Below are positions 27,731 through 35,964 of a DNA stretch of 64,000 nt, in pieces (the first letter of the stretch is position 1; each line of letters opens with the position of its first letter). The notes under the pieces were generated by a model. That model saw only the letters and a list, made by a program, of their open reading frames with translations. It made no database searches and had not been told where the DNA came from. The stretch lies in contig JAABSO010000002.1 of assembly GCA_011390335.1 (NCBI GenBank), forward strand, positions 151,630 to 215,629, in the 5' to 3' direction. The translations under genes and the position numbers were made by a program. This DNA comes from Desulfotignum sp. Its GTDB lineage: Bacteria > Desulfobacterota > Desulfobacteria > Desulfobacterales > Desulfobacteraceae.

Positions 27731-29311
27731 TTGAACTACTCAGGTTATGCTTCAATTCATGCGCGGCACATCCCTGAAAAGGTCTGCCTGATTGAAAGGA
27801 CGCCTGCTTCAGGCACAAGGCGCACCTTTACCTGGCAGGAATTCAATGATGAGATTAACCGCACCGCCAATTACCTGGCTAAAGAACTGGGGGTGAAAAA
27901 GGGTGATTTTGTCATGCACCTGCAGAACAATTCTCTGGAATGGCTGGTCACCTATTATGCCATCATCCGTCTGGGTGCTGTGGTGGTGCCCTTGAACTTC
28001 AGGTTTGAAAGCCCGGATATTCAGTATGCAGCCGGGGTCTGCAACCCGGATGTCTTCATACTGGGATCGGAATTTCTGGGCGTGGTTCAGCCGATCCAAA
28101 AAAGCCTTGCCTCCATCAAACACTTTATCTGTGTGGGTGAAACCGTCCCTGAAGACATGGTCGATTTTTCCACCATCCAGCAATACAAAGACACCGATGA
28201 TGCCATGGTCCAGGTGAAAAGAGACCATGGCCTGGCAATGATGTTCACCTCCGGTACCACCGGCAAACCCAAGCCCGTGCTTCATACCCACTATTCTCTT
28301 AACAGCACCGCCGTTGGCAACGGCATGACCTATTTTGTGCAAAAAGATGACAATTACCTGATTTTTTTGCCCTTATATCATTCCGGGACCCTGTTTTTAT
28401 GGGCACCGTTTTACGCCACAGGCGCTGCCGGCACCATTATCAAAGATTTTAGAGACCCCAAATGGATCATTGAAGCCATGGCAGCTGAAGGGTGTACAGA
28501 TACACTTTTTGTGGTTCCCATTGCCATCGCCATTCTCAATGCCATGAACAGCAAGACTATTAACCTCAAAGAGTATGATCTGTCTGCCTGGAAATACATG
28601 GAGGTGGGTGCCCAGCCGGTGCCTTTTGACATCATGAAGGAGCTGGTGGAAAAACTGCCCTGCAAGGTGTCCAATATCTACGGCATCACCGAAGGCGGTG
28701 GGGGCGGTACCTTTAATCTGTATCCGGAAGATGTGCTCACAAAGCCGGGTTCCATTGGAAAGCCCACTTTCGGGGTGGAGGCAAAAATAGTGGATCCATT
28801 AGGGGAGGAACTGCCTGCCGGAGAGGTGGGAGAGCTGGTATTCAGAACACCCCGCATGATGTATGCATACTACTCCAATCCTGAAAAAACAGAAGAAACC
28901 ATAAAAAATGGTTGGCTTTATACCGGAGATCTACTAAAGAAGGATAAGGACGGCTATTTCTATATTGTGGACCGCATGAAAGACATGATTACCAGCGGCG
29001 GTGAAAATATTTTTCCGGTGGAGATCGAAGATGCGCTCATGGACCATCCGAATATTGATGATGTAGCCTGTATCGGATATCCCGATGACCGGCTGGTGGA
29101 AATAGTGATGGCTGTGGTGCAGCTCAAGGATGGGCGAAAGATGACAGAAGAGGATGTGATTGCATTTGCCAAAACCAAACTGTCGTTGTACAAGGTTCCA
29201 AGGAAGGTGCTTTTTGATGAGGTTCCCAGAAACCCCACAGGAAAATTGATGAAACCCCAGCTCAGACAGAAATATACCGGCCGCAAAGAGGCGTTCAAAC
29301 AGCTGGCATAG
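27731..29311 (+). CDS. AMP-forming acyl-CoA synthetase (class I adenylate-forming)
   Basis: Acyl/aryl-CoA ligase of 526 residues: acid + ATP + CoA -> acyl-CoA + AMP + PPi. The P-loop MFTSGTTGKPKP is at residues 171-182, followed by NIYGITEGG, GWLYTGDLLKKD and the catalytic-lysine motif NPTGKLMK. The specificity cannot be read. In context it could activate acetoacetate released by the cleavage enzyme, or an imported aromatic acid such as benzoate, cinnamate or phenylpropanoate. At this length it is not the ~650-residue acetoacetyl-CoA synthetase type. The start is TTG at 27731, supported by a strong GGAGGAGA. Confidence 0.9.
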   Translation: MNYSGYASIHARHIPEKVCLIERTPASGTRRTFTWQEFNDEINRTANYLAKELGVKKGDFVMHLQNNSLEWLVTYYAIIRLGAVVVPLNFRFESPDIQYAAGVCNPDVFILGSEFLGVVQPIQKSLASIKHFICVGETVPEDMVDFSTIQQYKDTDDAMVQVKRDHGLAMMFTSGTTGKPKPVLHTHYSLNSTAVGNGMTYFVQKDDNYLIFLPLYHSGTLFLWAPFYATGAAGTIIKDFRDPKWIIEAMAAEGCTDTLFVVPIAIAILNAMNSKTINLKEYDLSAWKYMEVGAQPVPFDIMKELVEKLPCKVSNIYGITEGGGGGTFNLYPEDVLTKPGSIGKPTFGVEAKIVDPLGEELPAGEVGELVFRTPRMMYAYYSNPEKTEETIKNGWLYTGDLLKKDKDGYFYIVDRMKDMITSGGENIFPVEIEDALMDHPNIDDVACIGYPDDRLVEIVMAVVQLKDGRKMTEEDVIAFAKTKLSLYKVPRKVLFDEVPRNPTGKLMKPQLRQKYTGRKEAFKQLA

Positions 29312-29403
29312 GTTCCAGACCAAAGTTACAACCAGTGCGGATGCAAAGGGCCCGCCGCGCTGACAGCAATATAACTTTAACCGTAAGGAAAGGAACAGAC
29401 ATT

Positions 29404-30480
29404 ATGAGATTTCCAACAATTTTTAGCTTTTTGCTGGTATTGACGGTGGCCATCTTCACGTTAACAGGTTCCGGTCTGGCTGCTGCGCCCTCACTTGACA
29501 AATGGAAACCGGATTTTGACCCCAAAGGTGCCAAATACCGGTGCATTGTTTCCAATGTTTCCACACCGGCCCTGGTGGGCACCCATGCCGGATTTGAAAT
29601 GCGGGATGCGTTGTGGAAACGCACCAACGGTCAGATTTATATTGATTTTAAACCCCTTTCCATCCTTGGCGGTGAGGTGGAGGTGCTCAATATGCTACAG
29701 ATGGGTGCCATCCAGGGCATGGGCGTATCTTCCGTGGCATCCACCAACCTGGGGCCCAGGTTCGGTATTGTCAACCTGCCGTTCCTGGTGGATTCATTTG
29801 AAAAGCTGGACAAGTTTATCTCCAATGACAAACTGTTCAACCATTTTTTAAATGCCATGGACCACCAGGGTATCACGGGTCTGGATATTACCGGATACGG
29901 TCATTATGGCTGGGCCACCACAGAACCGGTGAGAACCATTGAAGATGCCAAAAAAATAAAATTCCGGACTGCCGAAGCTGCCGTTAACCAACTGTCTTAC
30001 AGAAACTGGGGATTTAATCCGGTGTCCATGCCCTGGCCTGATGTGCCGGTGGCATTGAAACAGGGGGTCATCACCGGTCTGGACCACACCCTGGCCGTGT
30101 GCTACCTGACCAAAAAATTTGAAGTGGCTAAATATTTTACAGAGATCAACTATGCCCAGGGTCTGTTTATCTGGATTTTCAACAAGGCATGGCTGGCCAG
30201 CCTGCCCGATGATTTGCGGCAGACCTTTATTGAAACAGTACATGATGTCGCTGCTGCCAACCGGAAAAAAACGGCTGTCTGGGAAGAGGAGAACAAAAAG
30301 GCTGCCCAGGGGGAAGGGGTGGAATTCATCCAGCTGCCTGATGCGGATATAGAAATTCTCAAAGACCAGAGCCAGGCCACATATGAAAAATATGCCGAAG
30401 AAATCAACAAACTGTATCCCGGAGATACCTATAAACCGGATAATTTTCTCAAGGAAGTGCAGGATTTTTTAAGCGAATAG
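29404..30480 (+). CDS. dctP: TRAP transporter substrate-binding protein (DctP family)
   Basis: Periplasmic solute receptor of 358 residues. A Sec signal peptide (hydrophobic core FLLVLTVAIFTLTG, likely cleavage after Ala-Ala-Ala near residue 28) precedes a DctP domain with FRTAEAAVNQLSYRNWG, which includes the arginine that normally binds the ligand carboxylate, and PWPDVPVALKQGVITG. It is preceded by AAGGAAAGG. The ligand should be an organic acid or amino acid carrying a carboxylate; the cluster suggests an aromatic one. Confidence 0.93.
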   Translation: MRFPTIFSFLLVLTVAIFTLTGSGLAAAPSLDKWKPDFDPKGAKYRCIVSNVSTPALVGTHAGFEMRDALWKRTNGQIYIDFKPLSILGGEVEVLNMLQMGAIQGMGVSSVASTNLGPRFGIVNLPFLVDSFEKLDKFISNDKLFNHFLNAMDHQGITGLDITGYGHYGWATTEPVRTIEDAKKIKFRTAEAAVNQLSYRNWGFNPVSMPWPDVPVALKQGVITGLDHTLAVCYLTKKFEVAKYFTEINYAQGLFIWIFNKAWLASLPDDLRQTFIETVHDVAAANRKKTAVWEEENKKAAQGEGVEFIQLPDADIEILKDQSQATYEKYAEEINKLYPGDTYKPDNFLKEVQDFLSE

Positions 30481-30494
30481 AATCAGAGACTTGA

Positions 30495-30524
30495 GTCAGG
30501 CCTGTTTTATCATGCAAGCCTGAC
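30495..30524 (+). promoter_or_regulatory. Stem-loop between dctP and dctQ
   Basis: GTCAGGC (30495-30501) pairs with GCCTGAC (30518-30524) across a 16-nt loop, 15 bp after the dctP stop, with no T-run. Such a stem could protect the dctP 3' end or reduce downstream expression, fitting the need for excess binding protein over membrane subunits. Confidence 0.4.
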
Positions 30525-30582
30525 CACAACTTGAAAGATCAACTCTCAAAGTTGCGTTAATCATTAGCCTGGGATTGTGTTT

Positions 30583-31065
30583 ATGTCTGGAAAATTACTG
30601 AGGAAACTTGACAAGGCTGCCAGCCATTTTGAAGAATGGACCCTTTTCATTATTGTTATCGCAGCGTTGATCGCTTTGTTTTTCAATGTTGTACTGCGGT
30701 ATGGATTCAATTATACCCTTGCCTGGAGTGAAGAGCTGGTCCGGATTGTGATCATTTACTCTACGTTTGTGGGGGCCAGCGTGGCGGTTAAGCAGCGGGC
30801 CATGATCCGGATCGACGCCGTAGTCCAGATTTTTCCCAAACTGAAAAAAGGCCTGACCTTTTATACCAATATCCTGATGCTGGTGTTTGCCGGGATGATG
30901 ATCTATTATGGATATGAAATGACCCATCTCCAGTTTTTGACCCACCAGAAAACCATCATCATGCAGATTCCCCTGGTTATTGTATACGCCGTCATGCCTG
31001 TTACAGGCATGATGGTGTTTCTCAGGACGATTCAGGTCATGGTTCAGGATTTCACATCAAAATAA
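30583..31065 (+). CDS. dctQ: TRAP transporter small permease (DctQ family)
   Basis: Four-helix membrane subunit of 160 residues. Hydrophobic segments are near residues 18-38, 50-68, 90-108 and 130-148; the family stretch LAWSEELVRIVIIY and the conserved VAVKQRAMIRID are visible. ATG 30583 fits the GGGA at 30571-30574; a GTG two codons earlier is also possible. dctM follows after 13 bp. Confidence 0.9.
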   Translation: MSGKLLRKLDKAASHFEEWTLFIIVIAALIALFFNVVLRYGFNYTLAWSEELVRIVIIYSTFVGASVAVKQRAMIRIDAVVQIFPKLKKGLTFYTNILMLVFAGMMIYYGYEMTHLQFLTHQKTIIMQIPLVIVYAVMPVTGMMVFLRTIQVMVQDFTSK

Positions 31066-31078
31066 AGGGCCTTTTTTC

Positions 31079-32371
31079 ATGCAGACAAGTGATCTGATTA
31101 TTCTCTGTATTCTATTGGGGTGCATGTTTACCTATGTACCTGTTTTTTTGTGTCTGTTTTTCACCGCTGCCATCGGGCTGATTTTTTTTCTGGACATGCC
31201 CCTGGCCCTTTTGATCCAGACCCTTTTCAGGAGCCTGGATAATTTTTCTTTGGTGGTGGTGCTGTTTTTTATCCTTTGCGGCAATATCATGAGCAAGGGA
31301 AAAACCGTGGAAAAACTCATCAACCTGGCCAATGCCCTTGTGAGCTGGCTGCCCGGGGGCTTAGGCATGGCCGGAGTCATCGGATGCGGGCTGTTTGGCG
31401 CTATTTCAGGATCCACTGTGGCCACGGTGGTGGCCTTAGGCGGGTTCATGATCCCGGCCCTGATGAAAAACGGATATGATGAAGATTATACCCTGGGGCT
31501 CATGACCACCTCCCCGAACCTGGGGGTCATTATCCCCCCCAGCATCAGCATGATCTTTTATTCCATGATCAGCAATGTGTCGTTAGAAGGGTTGTTTATC
31601 ACCGGGTTCATCCCAGGGCTGTTGATTATTTTCTGTGTCTGTCTCTATAGCTGGCTCAAATACAGGAACAGAACCGATATCAAACGGCTGCCCGCCCCCA
31701 AAATGGGTGATTTGCTGGCGATTTTCAAGGAGGGTTTCTGGGCGTTGATGCTCATCGTCATCATTTTTGGCGGCATATTTTCCGGGATGTTCACCGCCAA
31801 TGAGGCAGCGGTGGTGGCATCTGTATATGCGCTTTTTGTGGAATATTTTATCTACCGGTCCATGGGCTTTGACGACATCAAGGATGTGACCGTGAGTTCT
31901 GCGGTCACATCAGCCACCCTGCTGCTTATCGTGGCATCAGCCACCTGTTTCGGCAGGTATCTTACTTTTGAAAATATCCCCAACCGGGTCGCAGAGGTGG
32001 TGGTGGCCACCATCCAGTCTCCGATCATGTTTTTACTGGCCATGAATATTCTGCTGCTCATCATCGGCATGTTCATGGATATTATTTCCGCCACCCTGAT
32101 TCTGGGACCGGTGTTTTTGCCGCTTCTGGGGCCGTTCAATGTGGATCCCATGCATTTTGGCCTGATCATGACCGTAAACCTGGCCATTGGATACTGTACC
32201 CCGCCCATGGGGGTAAGCCTGTTTATCACCGGGGCCCTGGCCAAGCGGGATATTATCTATGTGTCCCGGGCCATATGGCCGTTTCTGGCGATCCAGATCG
32301 CTGTGCTGTTTTTCCTGACCTATTCCCCCCGGGTAGTATTGTGGCTGCCTGGGCTGTTCGGTTATAATTGA
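31079..32371 (+). CDS. dctM: TRAP transporter large permease (DctM family)
   Basis: Ion-coupled permease of 430 residues with about 12 membrane helices. It shows the family motifs GLFGAISGSTVATVVALG, TSPNLGVIIPPSISMI and FMDIISATLILGPVFLPL, and ends AIGYCTPPMGVSLFI. TRAP systems usually use the Na+ gradient. It is the last gene of the 23108-32371 cluster and is followed by a bidirectional terminator. Confidence 0.94.
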   Translation: MQTSDLIILCILLGCMFTYVPVFLCLFFTAAIGLIFFLDMPLALLIQTLFRSLDNFSLVVVLFFILCGNIMSKGKTVEKLINLANALVSWLPGGLGMAGVIGCGLFGAISGSTVATVVALGGFMIPALMKNGYDEDYTLGLMTTSPNLGVIIPPSISMIFYSMISNVSLEGLFITGFIPGLLIIFCVCLYSWLKYRNRTDIKRLPAPKMGDLLAIFKEGFWALMLIVIIFGGIFSGMFTANEAAVVASVYALFVEYFIYRSMGFDDIKDVTVSSAVTSATLLLIVASATCFGRYLTFENIPNRVAEVVVATIQSPIMFLLAMNILLLIIGMFMDIISATLILGPVFLPLLGPFNVDPMHFGLIMTVNLAIGYCTPPMGVSLFITGALAKRDIIYVSRAIWPFLAIQIAVLFFLTYSPRVVLWLPGLFGYN

Positions 32372-32393
32372 TGCCGTATGGTAATGAAAAAAA

Positions 32394-32423
32394 GAGCCTG
32401 TCATGTTAATCCGTGACAGGCTC
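32394..32423. terminator. Bidirectional intrinsic terminator
   Basis: GAGCCTGTCA (32394-32403) and TGACAGGCTC (32414-32423) form a 10-bp stem with a 10-nt loop. A run of As on the left gives a strong U-tract for minus-strand transcripts from the response regulator; on the right a weaker TTGTTTTTA serves dctM transcripts. Confidence 0.8.
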
Positions 32424-32436
32424 CACAGTATTGTTT

Positions 32437-32988
32437 TTAAATCCCTTTATCAATGATATTGGCACTGTGACGGAGCCGTTCCTGGATACCCCGGGACACC
32501 GTCCAGTGCTGCTCAAATTCATCCCAGAAGTCCCGGTTTTCATCTTTCCAGTTGTCACCGAACCGCAGGTCAAAGTGGTCTCCAAGTTTGTCAAACAAAA
32601 GCTTCCAGGTGGGTTTCCCCTGGCTTCTTGCACCCATCAGTTCATCAATCAGGGTGTCCAGGTCACTTAAATGTTCCTTTGACAGATAGGAAATGGCGCC
32701 TTTTTTAATGGATTCTATCAATGACTGGGGATTCATGGCATTGGCGGTGAGCATGATGGCCGGGATATCCCTTTTGACACATTCCTCCAGCAGCTTGATG
32801 CCGTTGACCCCCATAATATCCAGGATGGCCAGGTCATACCGGGTGTTATAGATTTTTTCCGATGCGGTATCATAGTCTTTTGCCACATCCACCGTTGCCG
32901 TATCAAGGATTTCCTGGATGGTTTCAATGATATCCTGTTCATCATCCACTGCCAGTATGTGCTTGTCTTTAAGAAAGGATTTGGTCAT
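32437..32988 (-). CDS. Response regulator receiver protein with uncharacterised C-terminus
   Basis: Receiver domain (about residues 8-125) with acidic pocket DDE at 15-17, phospho-acceptor Asp57 in LAILDIMG, Thr/Ala at LTANA and Lys at YLSKE. The remaining ~60 residues are polar and rich in W, D and F (KDENRDFWDEFEQHW) and match no DNA-binding or enzymatic output I recognise. Total length is 183 residues. It stands alone with no kinase beside it; the nearest kinase is at 38144. CATGGTGATTCTCC in the plus strand provides the Shine-Dalgarno (GGAG) for the minus-strand start. Confidence 0.88.
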   Translation of the reverse strand: MTKSFLKDKHILAVDDEQDIIETIQEILDTATVDVAKDYDTASEKIYNTRYDLAILDIMGVNGIKLLEECVKRDIPAIMLTANAMNPQSLIESIKKGAISYLSKEHLSDLDTLIDELMGARSQGKPTWKLLFDKLGDHFDLRFGDNWKDENRDFWDEFEQHWTVSRGIQERLRHSANIIDKGI

Positions 32989-33501
32989 GGTGATTCTCCT
33001 TTACCATATTTATATTAAAAGGTTTTATCTTCTTTTAACTTGTTATTGTTTTGTGACATTTGGGATTTTTATGAAAAAGATTAATAAGTATGGTTTTATT
33101 TCCTAATTTTAATTAGTTACCGGAACCTGTTGAAAAAGTCAAGAAGGAACTCAATTGTCCCTACTCGCAATACCTTGTTGCCTGTTCCTGTTTGCCCGGG
33201 AAACCATTTTTGATGACCTGTGCCTGGTCTTTGGTTCTGGCACCAACCGGTGCAGGGTTGAATATGATTCCAGGCAGCAGCCCTCCGGGGTGTCCTGTGC
33301 CCGTCCCGAAAGATCTCGGGACGGGCACAGGACACCCCGGAGGGCGGACGCGATTTAGGCGGACTCCATACATATGAGATTATATGGAATTACGCAGTCG
33401 TTGCAGCAGAATTCTGATTGCGAAACCCGGCTATGTTATGGTAAGCAGGGGACTGCGCCGGGCAGAATCCGGGCAGAATATGATTGGTAACACAGGTATG
33501 G
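32989..33501. other. Long intergenic region with hairpin repeat copy 2
   Basis: About 510 bp with no credible long gene. The first ~130 bp is AT-rich leader of the response regulator. The region 33120-33280 has short open frames on both strands that look non-coding or degenerate. The perfect hairpin repeat lies at 33281-33344. The remainder leads to a small open frame ahead of pgeF. No promoter is convincing. Confidence 0.6.
33281..33344 (+). repeat. Long hairpin repeat, copy 2 (perfect 29-bp stem)
   Basis: Arms 33281-33309 and 33316-33344 are perfectly complementary over 29 bp with a 6-nt loop (AAGATC). The arms contain the family core GGTGTCCTGTG, and the tip carries AGATCT flanked by CCCG/CGGG as in the other copies. 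There is no T-run on either side, so an ordinary terminator is unlikely. Confidence 0.9.
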
Positions 33502-33666
33502 ATGATGATGGATTTTGTTGACAGCCAACGGTTTCTTTATAGAACGGTACCCGGAGCAGGCAGGGAGTCTGAACCGGTTATAGTCCCCAAAGCAGAACCA
33601 TTCCGGGTATCCCAAAAATTCAGCGCGCTTTTTGGCGCAGAGGTGATCTGTTATGGTGCCCGATGA
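33502..33666 (+). CDS. Small hypothetical ORF overlapping pgeF start
   Basis: Open frame of 54 residues starting at an ATG triplet run with AGG just upstream, overlapping the pgeF start by 14 bp. The composition (FVDSQRFLYRT, AEPFRVSQKFSALFG) looks protein-like rather than random, but I recognise no family. It may be a small co-translated gene or chance. Confidence 0.3.
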   Translation: MMMDFVDSQRFLYRTVPGAGRESEPVIVPKAEPFRVSQKFSALFGAEVICYGAR

Positions 33667-34450
33667 TGCATCCAATGGCATGGATCCATTAAGGTTTTCC
33701 CATTTAGCCGGGTGCCCGGATCTGGTCCATGCCGTGTTTGACCGCAAAGGCGGGGTGAGCAGCCCCCCTTTTGACACCCTGAATGTGGGGTTCAGCACTG
33801 GTGATGATCCTGTTGCTGTCACAGAAAACCGGAACCGGATCCTGTCATATCTTGGCCTGTCCCGGGCGTTGTTTTTACACCAGGTGCATGGCAGCGATAT
33901 TCTGGAGCTGCTCGCAGAAAACGCAGATCCAAAATTGTTCTGGAAACCTGGCATGTCCTTGCCCACAGCCTGTGCAACAGCTGACGGGGTGGTCACAGAT
34001 ATGTCCGGCCTTGCCCTGGTGATCCAGGTGGCGGACTGCCAGGCAGTGATGATGGCAGATCCCTATAAAAAGGTCATTGCCAATGTCCATTCCGGGTGGC
34101 GGGGCAGTCTGGAAAACATCATTGGAAAATGCGTGGATGTGATGACCGGCAGGTTCAGGTGCCGCCCTGAAGATATTCTGGCAGGCATATCTCCTTCCCT
34201 GGGTCCCTGCTGCGCTGAATTCAAACATTTCCGCAAAGAGATTCCGCAAAATCTGTGGCAGTATAAACGGTTGGACAAGGACTATTTTGACTTCTGGGCA
34301 CTTTCCTGTGACCAGCTTCTGGAAAAAGGACTACGTCATGATCATATCAAAAAAATGAATCTGTGTACCCGCTGCAGTGGGGATCTGTATTTTTCGTATC
34401 GAAAGGCCAAAAAAACCGGCAGGTTTGCCTGTGCAATAGGTCTTTTGTGA
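33653..34450 (+). CDS. pgeF: PgeF/LACC1-family protein (peptidoglycan editing factor, polyphenol oxidase family)
   Basis: YfiH/DUF152 family protein of 265 residues; E. coli PgeF helps keep peptidoglycan free of mis-incorporated serine, and relatives act on purine nucleosides. Seen are FDRKGGVSSPPFDTLNVG near the N-terminus, LHQVHGSDIL, the metal-site region VQVADCQAV, ANVHSGWRGSLENII, and GPCCAEF. These match the family His/Cys/His zinc site. AGAGGTG lies eight bases before the ATG. Confidence 0.9.
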   Translation: MVPDDASNGMDPLRFSHLAGCPDLVHAVFDRKGGVSSPPFDTLNVGFSTGDDPVAVTENRNRILSYLGLSRALFLHQVHGSDILELLAENADPKLFWKPGMSLPTACATADGVVTDMSGLALVIQVADCQAVMMADPYKKVIANVHSGWRGSLENIIGKCVDVMTGRFRCRPEDILAGISPSLGPCCAEFKHFRKEIPQNLWQYKRLDKDYFDFWALSCDQLLEKGLRHDHIKKMNLCTRCSGDLYFSYRKAKKTGRFACAIGLL

Positions 34451-34486
34451 TGCAGCAAAAGAATGCAGAATCAGGTTTTTTTCACG

Positions 34487-34515
34487 TTGACTTCACAGGG
34501 AGCATATGGTATTTG
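34487..34515 (+). promoter_or_regulatory. Possible sigma-70 promoter for the atp cluster
   Basis: TTGACT (34487-34492), a 17-bp spacer and TATTTG (34510-34515), about 55 bp before atpZ. The -35 is good and the -10 mediocre. Confidence 0.4.
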
Positions 34516-34570
34516 CTCAAAGGTAAATTGATCTTTGAACGGCCAGAGACCAATATAAGAGAGGCGGCAG

Positions 34571-34789
34571 ATGAAAAAGGAAACCGGCAAAAACCTCAGA
34601 GAACTTGGTTATTTTGCCAGCCTCGGCATATCAGTGGCGCTTTCGATTTTTATCGGCCTCGGACTGGGGCTCTGGCTGGATAAGAAATTTGATACAGATC
34701 CTGTCCTGATGTTTGTGGGTCTGGCCTTAGGCATTGTTGCCGGGTTCAGCAATATCATCAGGGCCGGTAAAAAAGGGAAGAATTATTAA
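34571..34789 (+). CDS. atpZ: AtpZ/ATPase gene 1-like small membrane protein
   Basis: Two-helix membrane protein of 72 residues (LGISVALSIFIGLGLGLWL and FVGLALGIVAGFSNII), preceded by GAGGCGGCAG. It matches the F0F1-ATPase gene 1/AtpZ group that accompanies AtpI and has been linked to ATP synthase assembly and Mg2+/Ca2+ handling. Its stop overlaps the next start codon. Confidence 0.85.
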   Translation: MKKETGKNLRELGYFASLGISVALSIFIGLGLGLWLDKKFDTDPVLMFVGLALGIVAGFSNIIRAGKKGKNY

Positions 34790-35190
34790 TGCAGGATTTG
34801 ACAAAAGTGGTTGATCTTGTCACAAAAGCCAATTGGCTGCTGCTGGTGCTTGCCAGTCTGGCGGCGCTTATGACCACGCCCATGCCTGTTTATCTCGGGG
34901 TGGTGGCCGGCGGATTGATTGTGGCAGTCAATTTTCATCTTTTGAAGAAAACCATTAATAACAGCATTCGTCCTGGGGTGGTATCAGAAAAGGGGCGGTC
35001 CCTGGTGGGGCATGTCCTGGTGAAATATTATATCCGATTTGCCGTCAGCAGTATCCTGATCTTTCTGCTGATATCAAACCATATTGTTCATCCGCTGGGG
35101 CTTCTGGCGGGGCTTTCGGTGGTGGTTGCAAGCGTGTTCCTGGTAACGCTGCTTGTGGTGACAAGACTATATTTTAAGGAGGCGGTATAA
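34789..35190 (+). CDS. atpI: ATP synthase subunit I (AtpI)
   Basis: Membrane protein of 133 residues with four hydrophobic segments; FHLLKKTINNS lies between the second and third. AtpI assists assembly of the c-ring. It is placed between atpZ and atpB, with a 1-bp overlap upstream and 1 bp before atpB, matching the conserved order in this lineage. Confidence 0.85.
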   Translation: MQDLTKVVDLVTKANWLLLVLASLAALMTTPMPVYLGVVAGGLIVAVNFHLLKKTINNSIRPGVVSEKGRSLVGHVLVKYYIRFAVSSILIFLLISNHIVHPLGLLAGLSVVVASVFLVTLLVVTRLYFKEAV

Positions 35191-35191
35191 G

Positions 35192-35881
35192 GTGGAACAT
35201 CCATATTTATTTCTGACATCTGTGTTCGGACTGTTTGGCTTGGAAGAATGGGCAGCGCACCATCCCCATGTGACCTATATGTGGTTTGCCATGATTATTC
35301 TGATCGTTTTCGGGTGGCTGGCCGGTAAAAGCGTATCTCTGGTACCAAAAACAGCCCAGAATGTGTTTGAGGTCGTGATTTCAGGCATGGAGGAATTTGT
35401 GGTCAGCATCACCGGAGAAGAGGGACGTAAATCCTATCCCTTGTTGATTTCAATTTTTTTGTTTGTCCTGGTGGGTAATCTCATGGGTCTTGTGCCGTCA
35501 TTTTACCCCCCCACAGCCAGCGTGAATACCACCATGGCACTGGCGCTTATAGCTGTGGGCTGGAGCCATGTGGTGGGTGTCTGGCACCATGGATTCAAAT
35601 ACATCAAGCATTTTTTAGGGCCCGTACCCCTGATGATCCCCTTGTTTCTCCCTATTGAGCTTATTGCCCATACCGCCCGGGTGCTGTCTTTGACCTTTCG
35701 TCTTTTCGGAAACATGATGGGGCATGAACTGGTGGTGCTTATTCTGCTCATGCTGGGCGGCATGTTCCTGGCACCTCTTCCGGTTATGGCAATGGGGGTT
35801 TTTGTGGCCCTGGTCCAGGCATTTGTGTTTTTCCTTTTGTCCACCATGTATATTGCCGGTGCCATTGAAGAAGCACATTGA
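35192..35881 (+). CDS. atpB: ATP synthase F0 subunit a
   Basis: Ion-channel stator subunit of 229 residues with five or six membrane helices. The essential arginine is in LTFRLFGNMMGHELV; the C-terminal helix ALVQAFVFFLLSTMYI is typical. It starts at GTG 35192 after AAGGAGG. The genes for b, delta, alpha, gamma, beta and epsilon do not follow, so this is the separate F0 cluster seen in many Desulfobacterota. Confidence 0.95.
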   Translation: MEHPYLFLTSVFGLFGLEEWAAHHPHVTYMWFAMIILIVFGWLAGKSVSLVPKTAQNVFEVVISGMEEFVVSITGEEGRKSYPLLISIFLFVLVGNLMGLVPSFYPPTASVNTTMALALIAVGWSHVVGVWHHGFKYIKHFLGPVPLMIPLFLPIELIAHTARVLSLTFRLFGNMMGHELVVLILLMLGGMFLAPLPVMAMGVFVALVQAFVFFLLSTMYIAGAIEEAH

Positions 35882-35964
35882 TACGGTTTTTTTTACGGGA
35901 AATGGAAGAAGCCCGTTTTGTTGTAGTTATATTCATTTAACTTAAAGGTTAGAAGGAGTAAAAA

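Noticed and set aside
33155..33377. Short open frames on both strands across the hairpin repeat (GTGTGHPGG-type peptides)
   Set aside because: Products of the palindrome itself; not conserved-looking proteins and no ribosome-binding sites.
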